A stretch of 64,000 bases of DNA. Source: an uncultured Lentisphaerota bacterium (GTDB lineage Bacteria > Verrucomicrobiota > Kiritimatiellia > CAIQIC01). Shown here one piece after another: positions 11,601 through 20,706 of this stretch. Both the position numbers and the translations under genes were made by a program. The stretch lies in contig CAIWHP010000273.1 in the NCBI GenBank assembly GCA_903912445.1, forward strand, positions 1-64,000. Reading direction: 5' to 3'. A model generated the notes under the pieces. That model made no database searches. It had not been told where the DNA came from and saw nothing but the letters and a program-made list of their open reading frames with translations. The number at the start of each line of letters is the position of its first letter. Position 1 is the first letter of the stretch.

Positions 11601-12497
11601 GTGAATGCGCTCCCTCGCGGAAAGCGACGCCTCGGCAATTTTAATTCCTGCGCCCCGCCCGAAACTGGTCCCGGGAAATTGCACGCGGACATACCGCGCC
11701 GTCAGAGGATCGAACGCGACGGTCAAATCCGTCCGCGGATGACCGCGCCACGAAGTCGGAAACTTTTTCACCTCGCGCCACGTTTTGCCGTCATCGCTCG
11801 CCTCGAGCACTGCGATGGGATTCCCGAAAGGGTTTTGCCCGGCCACATCCGCCAAGGTCAGTTCGTGCACCTTCACCGGCGCATCAAAATCAAAGCGAAC
11901 TTCCGCAAAGCCAGCTTCCGGGCGCTTCAGGTTGATGCCCTTTTTCGCAGCCAACGGCGCGATCGCCCGGTCACCGGGAGGCGTGGGAAACGCGAGCACG
12001 GCGATCTCGCGATAGTAATCGAGTTGCGTGGCCGGCTGCGGCAGCTTCGCGACCGCGACCGCCGCGCCGCCCTGCACGCGCGTCTCGCTCCACGTGAGCT
12101 GCTGCATCGCCAGTTCCGGCGGAATGGCCGGCCCGCCCGCGTTGCCCCAGCCATCGCAGAGCGCGGAGCCGAAATCGAGGCCGAGCCGCGCGCTCTCGTT
12201 GAGCATATGCTGGAAACAGTCCTGCCACGCCGGAGTCATGAAATCTTTCTTCTCCACCAGATCCGTCGGCATCCCAACGCTGACGTTCATGAACAGCGTA
12301 CCGCCGAGCCCGATCTCCTTCATCGCCTCCAGATCGGCGGTGATGCCAGGCTTGGAGATGTTGCCGCTCATGTGGAACCAGTAGGTGCGCGGCTTGGCGG
12401 TTTCCGGCGGAGCGGCGAAATTCTTCTCCAGCTCGGCGGAGCGGACTTGAGCGGCCAGCGCGAGCGCAGCCAGCAGAATGACGACCGATCGTTTCAT
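8670..12497 (-). CDS. GH106-like rhamnosidase paralogue 3 with discoidin-like and LamG inserts
   Basis: A 1275-residue paralogue of its two neighbours with the same architecture as paralogue 2. It has the Sec signal [20 protein letters not shown] and the opening [17 protein letters not shown] at about 36-52. A discoidin-like module ([19 protein letters not shown]) spans about 215-310, and [10 protein letters not shown] is near 414. A LamG-like module ([18 protein letters not shown]) spans about 915-1055, with a C-terminal sugar-binding sandwich. At the site where paralogues 2 and 6 carry repeat insertions, this one has [12 protein letters not shown], whose coding DNA may be a decayed repeat. 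It overlaps paralogue 2 by 4 nt and follows paralogue 4 by 4 nt, so the array is probably co-translated. The paired lectin-like inserts suggest binding to a large polysaccharide. Confidence 0.88.
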   Translation of the reverse strand: MKRSVVILLAALALAAQVRSAELEKNFAAPPETAKPRTYWFHMSGNISKPGITADLEAMKEIGLGGTLFMNVSVGMPTDLVEKKDFMTPAWQDCFQHMLNESARLGLDFGSALCDGWGNAGGPAIPPELAMQQLTWSETRVQGGAAVAVAKLPQPATQLDYYREIAVLAFPTPPGDRAIAPLAAKKGINLKRPEAGFAEVRFDFDAPVKVHELTLADVAGQNPFGNPIAVLEASDDGKTWREVKKFPTSWRGHPRTDLTVAFDPLTARYVRVQFPGTSFGRGAGIKIAEASLSARERIHYWQAKSAIISHNEHGGGAERFLDAGAADAPGIPLASVVNLTGKDTWVAPAGEWTVLRIGHTPTGAHNAPATKAGVGLECDKLNPRGIEAQQAAFVDKMLAAATPEGKRAYKHTWIDSWEVGPQNWTANFAAEFKARHGYDLVPWLPALAGGHMLGSRDQSERVLWDFRRTIADLFTENYWRHSMELAHQRGMEFRAESFGRQQFMYDPLNYARACDMPCGEFWAGGGPRVDCKVAASAAHLSGRQIAGAEAFTEGRGRWSDDPWALKTLGDRAFCLGVNQYYFHRYCHQPWTNLVPGMTFGPYGINFERTSTWWKPGKAWVSYLTRCQSLLQQGRFVADALFMLDEGAPSYGGWREQLALPLPDGYDYDFANLDALRESRVERGVIIHKNGMRYRLLVLPATGRGTPALLREVLRLAEAGATIAAPRPLMRAQGLTSDEEIAALWKKIAATGNAILTDKFSDVEKKLGLAPDFACGGEAAAQIRPDLDAAEQSWQAVAPPASSLLWIHRTDDAGADWYFVSNQGDQGGDRLCTFRVAGRQPELWDAATGQIREVAQFEEHAGRTTVLIPFDPRGSWFVVFRKAASPLAVKPTQPAAPSSGVSLPAQSPGVSNSFTLLLRATPTADIELLKAADQGIAPTRKQNQAVLALQGELMFGVGHANMGVSVGRNGVAVWENGARYLVPRIVAAQPIAAGTSLAVVYRAGAPALFINGKLAGTAAASKFTVHPGAPGKFNGELAGLELIPNALDADQVAARAAQPMVAAGPTRRVLWIENGKLIEERELPGAQALDKNWDVTFPPNRGAPTFVRLDRLMDLSKHTCDGIRHFSGTMIYRKSFARPVASDLSARFFLDLGEVGNLGEVIVNGRNLGVLWKQPFRVDITGALKAGDNKLEIRVTNLWANRLIGDAKKMAALGVSYNAVNGAIKKWPAWVPQDAPPSDAPVTFVGWRQWKGDEPLLPSGLIGPVTLRASEVVTLK

Positions 12498-12501
12498 CGC
12501 A

Positions 12502-15255
12502 TTATTTCTCCGAGGTCCGCAACGTCACCGGCCCGACGAGGCCGGCGGGCAGCGGCTCTTTCACGCCTTGGCTGTTCCACTTGTGCTCCAAGGGCGAGAA
12601 TTTGTTGGCCACGCGCCAGTTGTGCCACGTGTTGACGACGCGAATTTCGAGCGCGTTTGTACCAGACCGGAGGGCCGGCGTGATATCCACCTGAAACGGT
12701 GGGGTCCAGACCACACCCAGCGATTTTCCATTCGCGATAACCTCGGCGAGGTCGTGGACGACGCCGAGATCCAGGATGCATGGTTGATGGACTGATGGCT
12801 GATGGTTGAGGGTAAAAGCCGTCCGATAACTCGCAGTGCCTGCGAAGGATTTGAGCCGCTCCTCGTTGCTTTCGTTCCAGAGATGCAGCTTCTCGCTGGT
12901 GATTTCAAAAGGCGGGACATTGGTTCGCGCGGGGGAAAATTGGATATGCCACGGTCCCGTCACCTCTTGCGCTGCCAGCAATTTCTCTTCAATGATTTTC
13001 TCCGCGCCACCGGCGCCCGGCTTGTGGAAAACGACAAACATCGAACCATTCGGCGGCAGTTGCAGCGTCAGGCGCGTCACGCCGTCCTTGCAGGCATACG
13101 CGGCGCACGGCGCGATTTCGCCAGTCACGGGATTCCAAAGCTCCGGCTGTTTCCCGGCCACGCGGAAGACGCACTCGACGCGATGCGCCGCCTCTTTCCA
13201 GTTGGCGATGAAATAGATTTCCGCGTCGCCATCCTGCCGCTGGTTAAAGTCCAGGCAGGGCTGGCCATCGTCAGACGTGTAGGCGAACGCAGGCGCGAGG
13301 CCGAACCGCGCGAGCAGGTCCTTCACTGGCATTTCGCCAATGACGACCTTGCCCTTGCCGACCGCATGAACGCCGGCAGGTTGATCTGCACCGAGTTCCT
13401 TGAGGCAGCGCGCGATGCTTTGATCGGACTCCGCGCAATCCTTCCAGCCGGTCGCTTGTCGCGGCACGGTGCGCAGCCAGACCGCAGCGCCGTCGCGCGC
13501 GAGTTGCACAAGCTTCTGCAACGCTTCCGGCTCGATGGCAGAGCCGGCCACGGCGAGCACAGCGTAGGACGCGCCGTTCGCCAGCCCGATACGACCGCCC
13601 GGCAACATACTCACCTGCGCCGCCAGCAACTCGCCGGGAATCACGTCGCATTTACCAAGCGTGGTCAACGTGCGCGCTTCGTTCCACTTGAGCAGCGCCT
13701 GCGTCTCCGGCCCATCCACATAGAGCACATCCACCACCGGCCGGCCCGCCAGCAGCAGCGCCTGGCAACGGTTCAGATACGCGAAGAACTCGCCCGCGTA
13801 TTTCCACCACGTGATGCCCGGATCGAAATGCGTGCCGGCAAAATACACATCGCCCGGCGCGGGCGTCTCCGGGCGCGAATAGGAATAGCCATGCAGCGTC
13901 AGATGATTCACCCCGATGCAATAGACTTCGTCGGCCATCGGCTTGAGCATCGCGGGATGCTCCACCCAATGCTGCGCGGTCGTGAACGATTCGAACGACA
14001 CCCGGTTCGCGCCATAGACATGGCTGGCGATCACTGAATTGGGATTGAACGCGCGCAGGTGGTTGGAGTTTTCGACGAAGCGCGGATCCACTTTGGTCGG
14101 ACGCGCATTCCAGAATTCGCCCATCGGCAGATCCGTCGTGCCCTTGACGCGCAGGCTGCTATGCACATCGCCACCCTCGGTCTGGAGCTTGATGCCGTGC
14201 TGGTGGCAGAGTTTGCGGAACGTTCCGTAATGCTCGTCCGCGAGCAGTTCGTCCACCGTCGCCACGAAATCGTTTTCCACCCGGCCCGCTTGCGGCTGGC
14301 CCGCGAATTTTTTCCCGGCCAAGACCGGCAGCCACGGCAGCAGATCGTATTTCCGGCGCGCGGCGAACTGCGCGGGGAAATCGGCCGTCCAGTCAAAGTG
14401 ATTCAACTCGACGCTATCCTCGTGGAAGAAATCCAGCGTCTTGCCCACGTGCGGGCCGGCGGCTTCCAGCAGCGGCACGCCGACCTTGTTGAAAAACAAC
14501 TCCATGATCGGCGCGCTCATGTGATCAATCTGCAAGCCGGTGAAGCCCGGCGAATCCTGCTTCATCGGGACGAAGTTGGGCACATGGGCAAACCGGAACA
14601 CGCGCCACCGGCCGGCGGGCGCGGACCAGTTCAGCGTACCATCGGGCTGCACCTTGTCATCAAGCCTCACCAAAGAATCCGCGAGCAACTCGCCCTTCCC
14701 ATCCTGACGATACGCGAGCACGGCGACGGGCTTGAAGTGTCCTTTCGCTTTCCTCGAAATTCCCGCCCGCTTCCCTCTCCTGAACTTATCGGGCGTCGGC
14801 AGCGGCTTGGCGAACTCCGCCGGGCCGGCCACAAGAGTCTCCGACCAGACCAGCATCTGCGCGCCCTGTTCCGGCGTGACCCACGGCGCGCCCTGATACC
14901 AGCCGTTGCTCATCACCGCGCTCACCTTGATGCCGAGCCGCGCCGCCTCGTCGAGCGCGTAGCGGAACAGCGCGAGCCACTCCGGCGAAAGGAACACCAC
15001 GCCGCCCGTCTCCACCGTGGCGGAGTGCGCGCGCGTCATGCCGAGCACAACGCGCCCGATACCCGCCTGCTTCATCGCTTCCAGGTCGCGGTGAATCCCT
15101 TCCTTCGTGACCGTGTTCGCCCAGAACCAAAACACCGCGATCTTGTTCGCATCCGACGGCTGACGGAATTCCTTTTCCAGTTCCGTTGCGCGCACCGCCG
15201 GATTCATCGCCATCGCGATGCCCAGCGCCAGCAGCAGATGTTTGATCATGTTCAT
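12502..15255 (-). CDS. GH106-like rhamnosidase paralogue 4 (short form)
   Basis: A 917-residue secreted GH106-like protein without discoidin or LamG inserts. Its signal peptide is MIKHLLLALGIAMAMNPAVRA. The family opening IAVFWFWANTVTKEGIHRDL is at about 38-57, and the acidic motif DSVEL near 282 replaces DSWEV and is followed by KYDLLPWLPVL. A C-terminal GH2-type sugar-binding domain is present. Two oddities stand out. A lysine/arginine-rich insert, FRRGKRAGISRKAKG, near 158-172 is absent from the paralogues. NHQPSVHQP near 815-824 is encoded by a TGATGG-rich simple repeat and sits where paralogue 2 carries a different repeat. The upstream gap to the next gene is 127 nt and holds three palindromes. 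Confidence 0.87.
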   Translation of the reverse strand: MNMIKHLLLALGIAMAMNPAVRATELEKEFRQPSDANKIAVFWFWANTVTKEGIHRDLEAMKQAGIGRVVLGMTRAHSATVETGGVVFLSPEWLALFRYALDEAARLGIKVSAVMSNGWYQGAPWVTPEQGAQMLVWSETLVAGPAEFAKPLPTPDKFRRGKRAGISRKAKGHFKPVAVLAYRQDGKGELLADSLVRLDDKVQPDGTLNWSAPAGRWRVFRFAHVPNFVPMKQDSPGFTGLQIDHMSAPIMELFFNKVGVPLLEAAGPHVGKTLDFFHEDSVELNHFDWTADFPAQFAARRKYDLLPWLPVLAGKKFAGQPQAGRVENDFVATVDELLADEHYGTFRKLCHQHGIKLQTEGGDVHSSLRVKGTTDLPMGEFWNARPTKVDPRFVENSNHLRAFNPNSVIASHVYGANRVSFESFTTAQHWVEHPAMLKPMADEVYCIGVNHLTLHGYSYSRPETPAPGDVYFAGTHFDPGITWWKYAGEFFAYLNRCQALLLAGRPVVDVLYVDGPETQALLKWNEARTLTTLGKCDVIPGELLAAQVSMLPGGRIGLANGASYAVLAVAGSAIEPEALQKLVQLARDGAAVWLRTVPRQATGWKDCAESDQSIARCLKELGADQPAGVHAVGKGKVVIGEMPVKDLLARFGLAPAFAYTSDDGQPCLDFNQRQDGDAEIYFIANWKEAAHRVECVFRVAGKQPELWNPVTGEIAPCAAYACKDGVTRLTLQLPPNGSMFVVFHKPGAGGAEKIIEEKLLAAQEVTGPWHIQFSPARTNVPPFEITSEKLHLWNESNEERLKSFAGTASYRTAFTLNHQPSVHQPCILDLGVVHDLAEVIANGKSLGVVWTPPFQVDITPALRSGTNALEIRVVNTWHNWRVANKFSPLEHKWNSQGVKEPLPAGLVGPVTLRTSEK
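12781..12811. repeat. TGATGG-type simple repeat inside a GH106-like gene
   Basis: Imperfect tandem units of TTGATGGACTGATGGCTGA type, read in frame as NHQPSVHQP at the same structural site as the repeat at 5118-5154. Confidence 0.8.
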
Positions 15256-15265
15256 GTCTTCATCC

Positions 15266-15345
15266 TCTCCAAGGATTGGAAAACGATACCTGCATTATTT
15301 CCAAGCTTGGAACTTTTCACCAGCGGTTTTCCAAGGCTTGGAAGA
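15266..15345. repeat. Three-palindrome intergenic array
   Basis: Copies centred at about 15274, 15305.5 and 15336, spaced 31.5 and 30.5 bp, in the 127-nt gap before the fourth GH106-like gene's neighbour. The middle copy is an even-length TTCCAAGCTTGGAA. The spacers are unrelated to each other. Confidence 0.95.
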
Positions 15346-15382
15346 ACGGGCCTGCCGCGCTGTACGGAAAGGAATTTCATGC

Positions 15383-16798
15383 TCACTTCGCCGTCACCGC
15401 ATAGAGGTTGGCGCTGCGGAGGTGGAAGCGGAGGCTGATTTTCTTTCCAGCGAGTTCGCGCGCCGATTTGCCGGCCCAGCGCAGCGGCAGGTCAAGGGCG
15501 TCGGCCTTTTGCAACACGCACTTCTCTGCCTCGAAGCCGGGGATGATCTGGCCACGCTCGTCGAGCACGTCGGCCGTCACATAGGCACTCGCGGCCACGA
15601 ACGACCGGTCCGGCGCCGGGATCGCGGCATTGAGCACGAGTTCCGCCTGCGGCATCACAAACGGGCGCGTGGAAAACTCTGCGTTGGCCCGCGCGCCCAC
15701 GAAGCTGACGCGGTCCTGCTTCATTCCGAGCACGCGGTTGCCGTAGTGGAGCAGCAGCATGCCGCCGATCAGCATCGGGTTGTGCGTGAGCCGGGTGACT
15801 TCCGAGCCGGTCGCGTTAACACCACGGCCGGGCCGCTCCCAATGCAAACCGTCGTGGCCCACCCACCACTCCGTGTCCAACTGCGGCCCATGCTTGCGCG
15901 CCGCGAGCGGGCTGGCCGCGTAGTTGAGCACCATCAGGTAGCAGCGGTCGTGATGCCAGAAGCCGTTGCCGCTGTAGAATTCGAGGTCCGGCGGATCCTG
16001 GGCGTCGGGCAAGGTCAGCACGCTATCCGGCCGCGGCTTCTTCTGCCCGCCCCGGTTCCAGACATCTGCCATGGAATCGGATGGCTCCCACACCCGCCCG
16101 TCGCTGCTCGAACGGAACGCCAACACGCGCCGATCGCGCAATGCGTTGCTCTTCAGATCGGGCGTTGCTCCGCCGTGATCGAAAAAATGTTTGGGATAGG
16201 GCTGGAGGCTTTTGGAAACGAGGATGAACCGATGTAACTGCGTGCTCCAGAAGAGGCTGATCGCGTCGCCATCGTAGAACAGCGGGCTCACCGGATGCTG
16301 TTTCCACTGGCGGCCGTCGGGGCTGAAGAACGCCGTGTAGCGGAAGCCGGAGTTGTCCATCTTCAGCTTCAGCAGTAGGAATTCCTTGGCGTCCGGGTTG
16401 TAGGCCATCGCGTGGTTGAACGTCCACGGCCCTGGCTCGGCATTGAACACCGTCTCGATGTTTTCAAACTTCACGCCATCGCGCGTCGTCGCATGCACCA
16501 CCGACCACGCGCTCGTCCCCCGGACCTGATCGTTGTGCGCCGATACCTGCTTGAAGTTCTGCCCGTAGACATCCCACGCGCCATCGGCCCGCGGCAGGCA
16601 GTAGCTCAACTCGAAGCCGGGATTGGTGCAGTTGGTCACCAGCTGGAGCGGCGTGACGCCGAAATGAATTTGCCCCCACGTATTCGTGATGTCCTGTGCG
16701 GTGGAGAAAAGCAGCTTCACGGGCGCATCAGCGGCGCTGGCACCGAGCAACGCAGCTACGCCTAGCACCATGGCAACACGTCTAAGCAGATGTTTCAT
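15383..16798 (-). CDS. Secreted beta-propeller glycosidase-like protein (GH43/GH32-type fold)
   Basis: A 471-residue predicted secreted protein with signal peptide MKHLLRRVAMVLGVAALLGASA. Repeated WSVVHATTRDGVKFE, FNHAMAYNPDAKEFLLLK and FYSGNGFWHHDRCYLMVLNY strands have the rhythm of a five-bladed propeller, as in GH43/GH32-type enzymes. The C-terminus (AEKCVLQKADALDLPLRW ... KISLRFHLRSANLYA) is clearly similar to the segment before the esterase domain of the 1048-residue protein at 59309-62455, so the two are modular relatives. Catalytic carboxylates cannot be assigned with confidence. An AAGGAG ribosome-binding site overlaps the stop codon of the upstream sulfatase. Function is inferred from fold and context only. 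Confidence 0.72.
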   Translation of the reverse strand: MKHLLRRVAMVLGVAALLGASAADAPVKLLFSTAQDITNTWGQIHFGVTPLQLVTNCTNPGFELSYCLPRADGAWDVYGQNFKQVSAHNDQVRGTSAWSVVHATTRDGVKFENIETVFNAEPGPWTFNHAMAYNPDAKEFLLLKLKMDNSGFRYTAFFSPDGRQWKQHPVSPLFYDGDAISLFWSTQLHRFILVSKSLQPYPKHFFDHGGATPDLKSNALRDRRVLAFRSSSDGRVWEPSDSMADVWNRGGQKKPRPDSVLTLPDAQDPPDLEFYSGNGFWHHDRCYLMVLNYAASPLAARKHGPQLDTEWWVGHDGLHWERPGRGVNATGSEVTRLTHNPMLIGGMLLLHYGNRVLGMKQDRVSFVGARANAEFSTRPFVMPQAELVLNAAIPAPDRSFVAASAYVTADVLDERGQIIPGFEAEKCVLQKADALDLPLRWAGKSARELAGKKISLRFHLRSANLYAVTAK

Positions 16799-16803
16799 TT
16801 TTT

Positions 16804-16809
16804 CTCCTT
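16804..16809 (-). promoter_or_regulatory. Ribosome-binding site AAGGAG overlapping an upstream stop
   Basis: AAGGAG lies 5 nt before the ATG at 16798 and runs into the TAA stop of the sulfatase gene. Termination there would deliver ribosomes to the next start, and the site fixes that start. Confidence 0.75.
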
Positions 16810-18325
16810 ACACCCATTCCTCGTCGCACCGATTGGCGCGTTCGATGGCTTTGGCGGTGGTGGCCTTCTTCTTCCGCCCGCCGCCGCGACCATCGCCGCG
16901 CTTCTTGGGGCCGAGGAAGGGGATGGCGATGGCAGCAGGCCGCGCGTCCTTGTATTTATCGAGCACGCCCTGCAACAGCTTCGCGGCGACGGCGGCTTCG
17001 CCGGTGAGCGCGGTCACCGCGAGCGGATTTTTCTCTTCGCTGTCCTTGTTCAGGTCGAAGAAGTCGCCGGTGCGGGAGAGCTTGAAGTCGCGCGTCGCGG
17101 CAAACTCGGCGATGATCCCCTGCGTTTTCTGCGGGGCATACCAGCAATAATACCAGTCGCGCGGCTGGCCTTGCTCGCCGCGTATCTGCGGCAGGAAACT
17201 GCGCCCATCGATTTTCAATTCTGCCGGCACCGTCACGCCCGCGGCCTCGCACACGGTCGGCAGCAGGTCCGTGCTGTCCACGAGATCGTGCGAAACTTTT
17301 CCGACCGGCGTCCGGCCCGGCCAGCTCACGATCAGCGGCACGTGCATCCCGGCATCGGTCGGCGCGCCTTTGCCGCCGATGAACTTCCGCTCGCCCATCA
17401 TCGTCAACACGCCGTGCTGCGTGCCGTTATCGCCGAGGAAAAGCACGAGCGTGTGCTCGCGCAGCTTGAGCTCAGAGAGTTTCGCCAGCAGTTTGCCGAC
17501 GAGCTTGTCGGTGTAGGCCACCATGTCGGCGAAGTGCTGGATGATGCCGTCGGGCCGCGTCTGCATGGCGGCCTTGCCTTGCGGCGGCTTGGCGCTGTAG
17601 TCGGCGCTGTCCGGCGTGGGCTGGAACGGCGCGTGCGTGAGCATCAGCGTGTAGTAGAGGAAAAACGGCTGGTCTTTTTTGCGTTGGATAAAATCGAGCG
17701 CGTAGTCGCTGATGATGTCCGGCCCATATTCACGGTGGGTGTAATCCTTGGGGACACCGTTGATTTCCAAGCCGGGATTCAAATAGCGGCTGGCCGTTTT
17801 GCCGGCGCCGGCGCGCGTGTGTTGCCAGAGGCAATGCTCGTCGAAGCCGAACTTCTTCGGCAACGCCACATCGGTGCCGAGCTGCCACTTGCCCGCCATG
17901 CACGTCGCGTAGCCGGCGTCCTTGAGGAGATTGCCGAACGTCACGTTCTTCGCCGCCAGTTCGCCAAAGTCGGTGTAGTTCCGGACGTTGTAGATCCCGG
18001 TCATCACCTGCGTGCGCGTCGGCGTACAGAGCGGCTGCACATGACACTGATCGAAGCGCACGCCATGCGCTGCGAGCCCATCGAGCGCCGGCGTCTTGTA
18101 GGACGTGCAGCCATCCGCGCCGATGCACTCATAGCCAAGATCATCGGCGAGAATCAGCACGATGTTCGGCCTACGCGCCGACTTTTCCAAGGTATGGAAA
18201 ACCGGGGCGTCGCTTTTTCCAACCCTCGGAAACAGCGACGCACCCAGCGCGCCGAGCCCGGCGAGCTTTAGGAAATCGCGGCGATCATAGCGGCGGTTCA
18301 CAGTCTCTGCTCCCGTTTGCATCAT
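16808..18325 (-). CDS. Tat-exported type I sulfatase
   Basis: A 505-residue sulfatase. The start at 18325 (MMQTGAETVNRRYDRRDFLK) is chosen because it makes an ATGA overlap with the upstream sulfatase and leads directly into a Tat motif. An ATG further upstream would add 17 residues inside that gene. The formylglycine motif C-T-P-T-R begins at about Cys100, the metal-binding Asp pair is in LADDLGYE near 61-62, and later LGDNGTQHG and HAPF blocks fit an arylsulfatase. Between the Tat leader and the conserved RPNIVLILADD strand, two palindromes 32 bp apart encode FPRVGK and FHTLEK. A C-terminal basic tail (GPKKRGDGRGGGRKKK) is unusual. It would remove sulfate esters from the target glycan and needs a maturase encoded elsewhere. 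Confidence 0.92.
   Translation of the reverse strand: MMQTGAETVNRRYDRRDFLKLAGLGALGASLFPRVGKSDAPVFHTLEKSARRPNIVLILADDLGYECIGADGCTSYKTPALDGLAAHGVRFDQCHVQPLCTPTRTQVMTGIYNVRNYTDFGELAAKNVTFGNLLKDAGYATCMAGKWQLGTDVALPKKFGFDEHCLWQHTRAGAGKTASRYLNPGLEINGVPKDYTHREYGPDIISDYALDFIQRKKDQPFFLYYTLMLTHAPFQPTPDSADYSAKPPQGKAAMQTRPDGIIQHFADMVAYTDKLVGKLLAKLSELKLREHTLVLFLGDNGTQHGVLTMMGERKFIGGKGAPTDAGMHVPLIVSWPGRTPVGKVSHDLVDSTDLLPTVCEAAGVTVPAELKIDGRSFLPQIRGEQGQPRDWYYCWYAPQKTQGIIAEFAATRDFKLSRTGDFFDLNKDSEEKNPLAVTALTGEAAVAAKLLQGVLDKYKDARPAAIAIPFLGPKKRGDGRGGGRKKKATTAKAIERANRCDEEWV
18183..18232. repeat. Palindrome pair in a sulfatase leader
   Basis: TTCCAAGGTATGGAA and TTCCAACCCTCGGAA, centres 32 bp apart, each with one or two mismatches in an arm. 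They are read as FHTLEK and FPRVGK. Confidence 0.9.
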
Positions 18326-19797
18326 GCGCTCACCACATATTTCGGATCGAGCGCCAGCCCGTGTGCGGCGTACCACGCCCGCAGCGCCTGACGGCCTTGC
18401 TCAACCTGCGCCTTGTACTTCGGATCGGCGGCGAGGTTCTGCATCTCGCCGGGGTCCTGCTCCAGATCCATGAATTGTTCCCGCTGTTCGCCCTGCGCAT
18501 AGACGACATACTTGGTACGGCCCATGTGCAGGATGCGGGAATTTTCGTTTTCCACCACGAGCGTCGTGCGCCAGTCTGCCACCGTCGCGCCCTCGACCAA
18601 TTTCCGGACACTGCGGCCCTTGAGTTCGGGCGGCGCGGCGATACCGGCGAAATCGCAGAGCGTGGGAATCAAATCCAAACCGGCCGAGACCAGATGTTCG
18701 CGATCCACGCCCCCACCCTTGGTCACGCCTTTCCAGTTCACGATGAACGGCACGCGCATCGCTTCCTCGTAGGGCATGCTCTTGTGCTCCAGGCGGTGGG
18801 CCGAGTCCATGTCGCCGTGATCGCTGGTGAAAACCACCAGCGTGTTTTCCTCCAGTCCGCTTTGCTTGAGCGCCTCCAGCACGCGGCCGATCTGCGCATC
18901 CACGCGCTCGGTCAGCCGCGCATAGGCCCAACGGTGACGACGCCAGTCCTGCTCGTTCCAATGTTGGCGTACATAGGGCCGGAACATGCGCCAGTCGAGG
19001 CTGGTCAACCCCTCCGGCTCGTTCTGTGGAATCTCGAAATTCGCCGGCAGCGGCGGACAAACTTTCGCGAAGAAATCTTTTTCCGAAACGCCCGCGGGTA
19101 TTTTCTGCGCCTCCGCCAGCGCCTCTTCCGCCTTGGACTTGGCTTCGCGCTTCCGCTTGGCAGCCGCCGCCATGGCCATGAAACAGATGTCATGCGGATT
19201 GATGAACGAAGCCACCAGCAGAAACGGCTTCGTCTGTTTCTGCTGGAAGAAAGCGACGCAGTCCTCCGCCAATTCCTCCCGGCCTTCTTCGTTGCCCTGC
19301 TGCCGGAGCGGCTCGAAGCCATAGGCCTCGACCGCGTTCTGGCGCGCGCCCGTTTTCGGGAAATGCGATTTGCCGCCATAGACGGTGCGATAGTCCGCGC
19401 GCTTGAAGACCGTGCCCATCGTGTTGCGCAGGATGCCCGCGGGCGTTTCGCTCACGGGGCTCTTGTTGCAGTCCATGCCAATGGCCGAGGGCATCGTGCC
19501 GCTGAACATCGTGAAGCGCGACGGTACGCAGACCGGGTTGGCGCAGTAAGCTCTCTCGAAGCGCACCCCGCCCCCGGCCAGACGATCCAGGTGCGGCGTC
19601 TTGACCCACGGATTACCTGTGCAGCTCAACATCCCTGCGTGCTGCTGATCGGTGACGATCACGAGCATGTTGGGTTTTCGTCCAGTAGACTTTTCCAAGG
19701 ATTGGAAACTGGTCTCTGCACTTTTTCCAACCATTGGAAACAGTGCAGCGCCGAACCCGGCGAGTTTCAGAAAATCACGGCGCGATGTTTTGTTCAT
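18322..19797 (-). CDS. Tat-exported type I sulfatase (TDQ-type)
   Basis: A 491-residue sulfatase with leader MNKTSRRDFLKLAGFGAALF, a Tat signal. Its opening strand is MLVIVTDQQHAGML, the TDQQ variant seen in many sulfatases acting on heparan- or choline-sulfate-type substrates. The formylglycine motif C-V-P-S-R begins at Cys90, and VVFTSDHGDMDSAHRLEHK supplies metal and substrate residues. Two palindromes 32 bp apart encode FPMVGK (about 20-25) and FQSLEK (about 31-36) between leader and catalytic domain. It overlaps the next sulfatase by 4 nt, so the pair is probably translated together. Substrate is not predictable beyond a sulfated sugar. Confidence 0.93.
   Translation of the reverse strand: MNKTSRRDFLKLAGFGAALFPMVGKSAETSFQSLEKSTGRKPNMLVIVTDQQHAGMLSCTGNPWVKTPHLDRLAGGGVRFERAYCANPVCVPSRFTMFSGTMPSAIGMDCNKSPVSETPAGILRNTMGTVFKRADYRTVYGGKSHFPKTGARQNAVEAYGFEPLRQQGNEEGREELAEDCVAFFQQKQTKPFLLVASFINPHDICFMAMAAAAKRKREAKSKAEEALAEAQKIPAGVSEKDFFAKVCPPLPANFEIPQNEPEGLTSLDWRMFRPYVRQHWNEQDWRRHRWAYARLTERVDAQIGRVLEALKQSGLEENTLVVFTSDHGDMDSAHRLEHKSMPYEEAMRVPFIVNWKGVTKGGGVDREHLVSAGLDLIPTLCDFAGIAAPPELKGRSVRKLVEGATVADWRTTLVVENENSRILHMGRTKYVVYAQGEQREQFMDLEQDPGEMQNLAADPKYKAQVEQGRQALRAWYAAHGLALDPKYVVSA
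19691..19740. repeat. Palindrome pair in a sulfatase leader
   Basis: TTCCAAGGATTGGAA and TTCCAACCATTGGAA, both with perfect arms and centres 32 bp apart. They are read as FQSLEK and FPMVGK. Confidence 0.95.
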
Positions 19798-19824
19798 AGA
19801 TGGTTCTTCTCTTTCGTTGGTGCT

Positions 19825-20706
19825 TCACGGTGCCTTGACGAGTTTCTCTCCTCTGGCTGGCGGCGCGAGCGTGCCGCTGCCTTTCAACAAACCGCGCTCG
19901 ACCAGGAAACGGTCCGCCGCGGCGAGCGTCACATCCTGCCACTGCTGCTTGTTGAAGAAGCCGTGGCCCTGCCCTTCGGCGGTCCACATTTCGGCCGTGG
20001 TGTTACCAAGCGCCTTGAGTCGTTTGAGCGCAGCATCGGCGCCGGGCTTCCACGTATCCTTCGTGCCGAAGAACATGATCGCCGGTGCAAACGGGACCTT
20101 CAGTTGCTTGAGCACATCCACCTCGGCATCGGCGCTGTCCTGTGGCGAGAACGCGGGATTGAAGAGGACGTAGGCGGCGACGCAGGTGTCGAAATCCTTC
20201 GGGTCGCTCGGATCGTTCAAGCCGGGATTCAGCGTGGCGAGCACGGCGAGGTGTCCGCCCGCCGAACCGCCGCCAAGGATCAAGCGCTGCGGATCAAGAC
20301 CGAGTTCGTCGGCGTGCTGCTTCATCCAGCGAATCGCGCTCTTGGCGTCAGTGAGGCAGACGCGTTTACCCTCCAGCGTGCCGTCCGCTGTTTTGCCCTC
20401 GCCCTTCTTAAGCATCCGGTAGTTAGCCGTCGCCGCCACAAGCCCGCGGCTGGCGAAATAGTGGGCCACGTTACGAAATTGATCCAATGAGCCACCGCGC
20501 CAACTGCCACCGTGGAACAGCAGCACGCCGGGCACCTTCGGCCCGCCGGCTTTCCAATTCGGCGGAAAATACACTTCCAGCTCCTGGGGCGCGCCGGCCG
20601 ATTGCTTGTAGGTGAATTTCTTCCCCGGCTCAATCGTTTGATCGACGGCGAGCGCAGGCAGACCCGCGCACGCAACAACCAAGACCAACAAGGCTTTCAC
20701 ATTCAT
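19825..20706 (-). CDS. Secreted alpha/beta-hydrolase, carbohydrate-esterase-like
   Basis: A 293-residue secreted hydrolase with signal peptide MNVKALLVLVVACAGLPALA. The oxyanion motif HGG is at 65-67, the nucleophile elbow GGSAG has Ser148, Asp217 lies in FGTKDTW and His248 in GQGHGF. The layout matches the hormone-sensitive-lipase/BD-FAE type of feruloyl and acetyl esterases. A role in removing acetyl or hydroxycinnamoyl groups from the polysaccharide is inferred from its neighbours. The start overlaps the stop of the GH37 gene by 4 nt. There is no palindrome in this gene, unlike most genes around it. Confidence 0.88.
   Translation of the reverse strand: MNVKALLVLVVACAGLPALAVDQTIEPGKKFTYKQSAGAPQELEVYFPPNWKAGGPKVPGVLLFHGGSWRGGSLDQFRNVAHYFASRGLVAATANYRMLKKGEGKTADGTLEGKRVCLTDAKSAIRWMKQHADELGLDPQRLILGGGSAGGHLAVLATLNPGLNDPSDPKDFDTCVAAYVLFNPAFSPQDSADAEVDVLKQLKVPFAPAIMFFGTKDTWKPGADAALKRLKALGNTTAEMWTAEGQGHGFFNKQQWQDVTLAAADRFLVERGLLKGSGTLAPPARGEKLVKAP

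Noticed and set aside
18326-18376. Upstream start at 18376 for the sulfatase
   Set aside because: It adds 17 residues inside the upstream gene before the Tat leader. The ATG at 18325 forms a standard 4-nt overlap.
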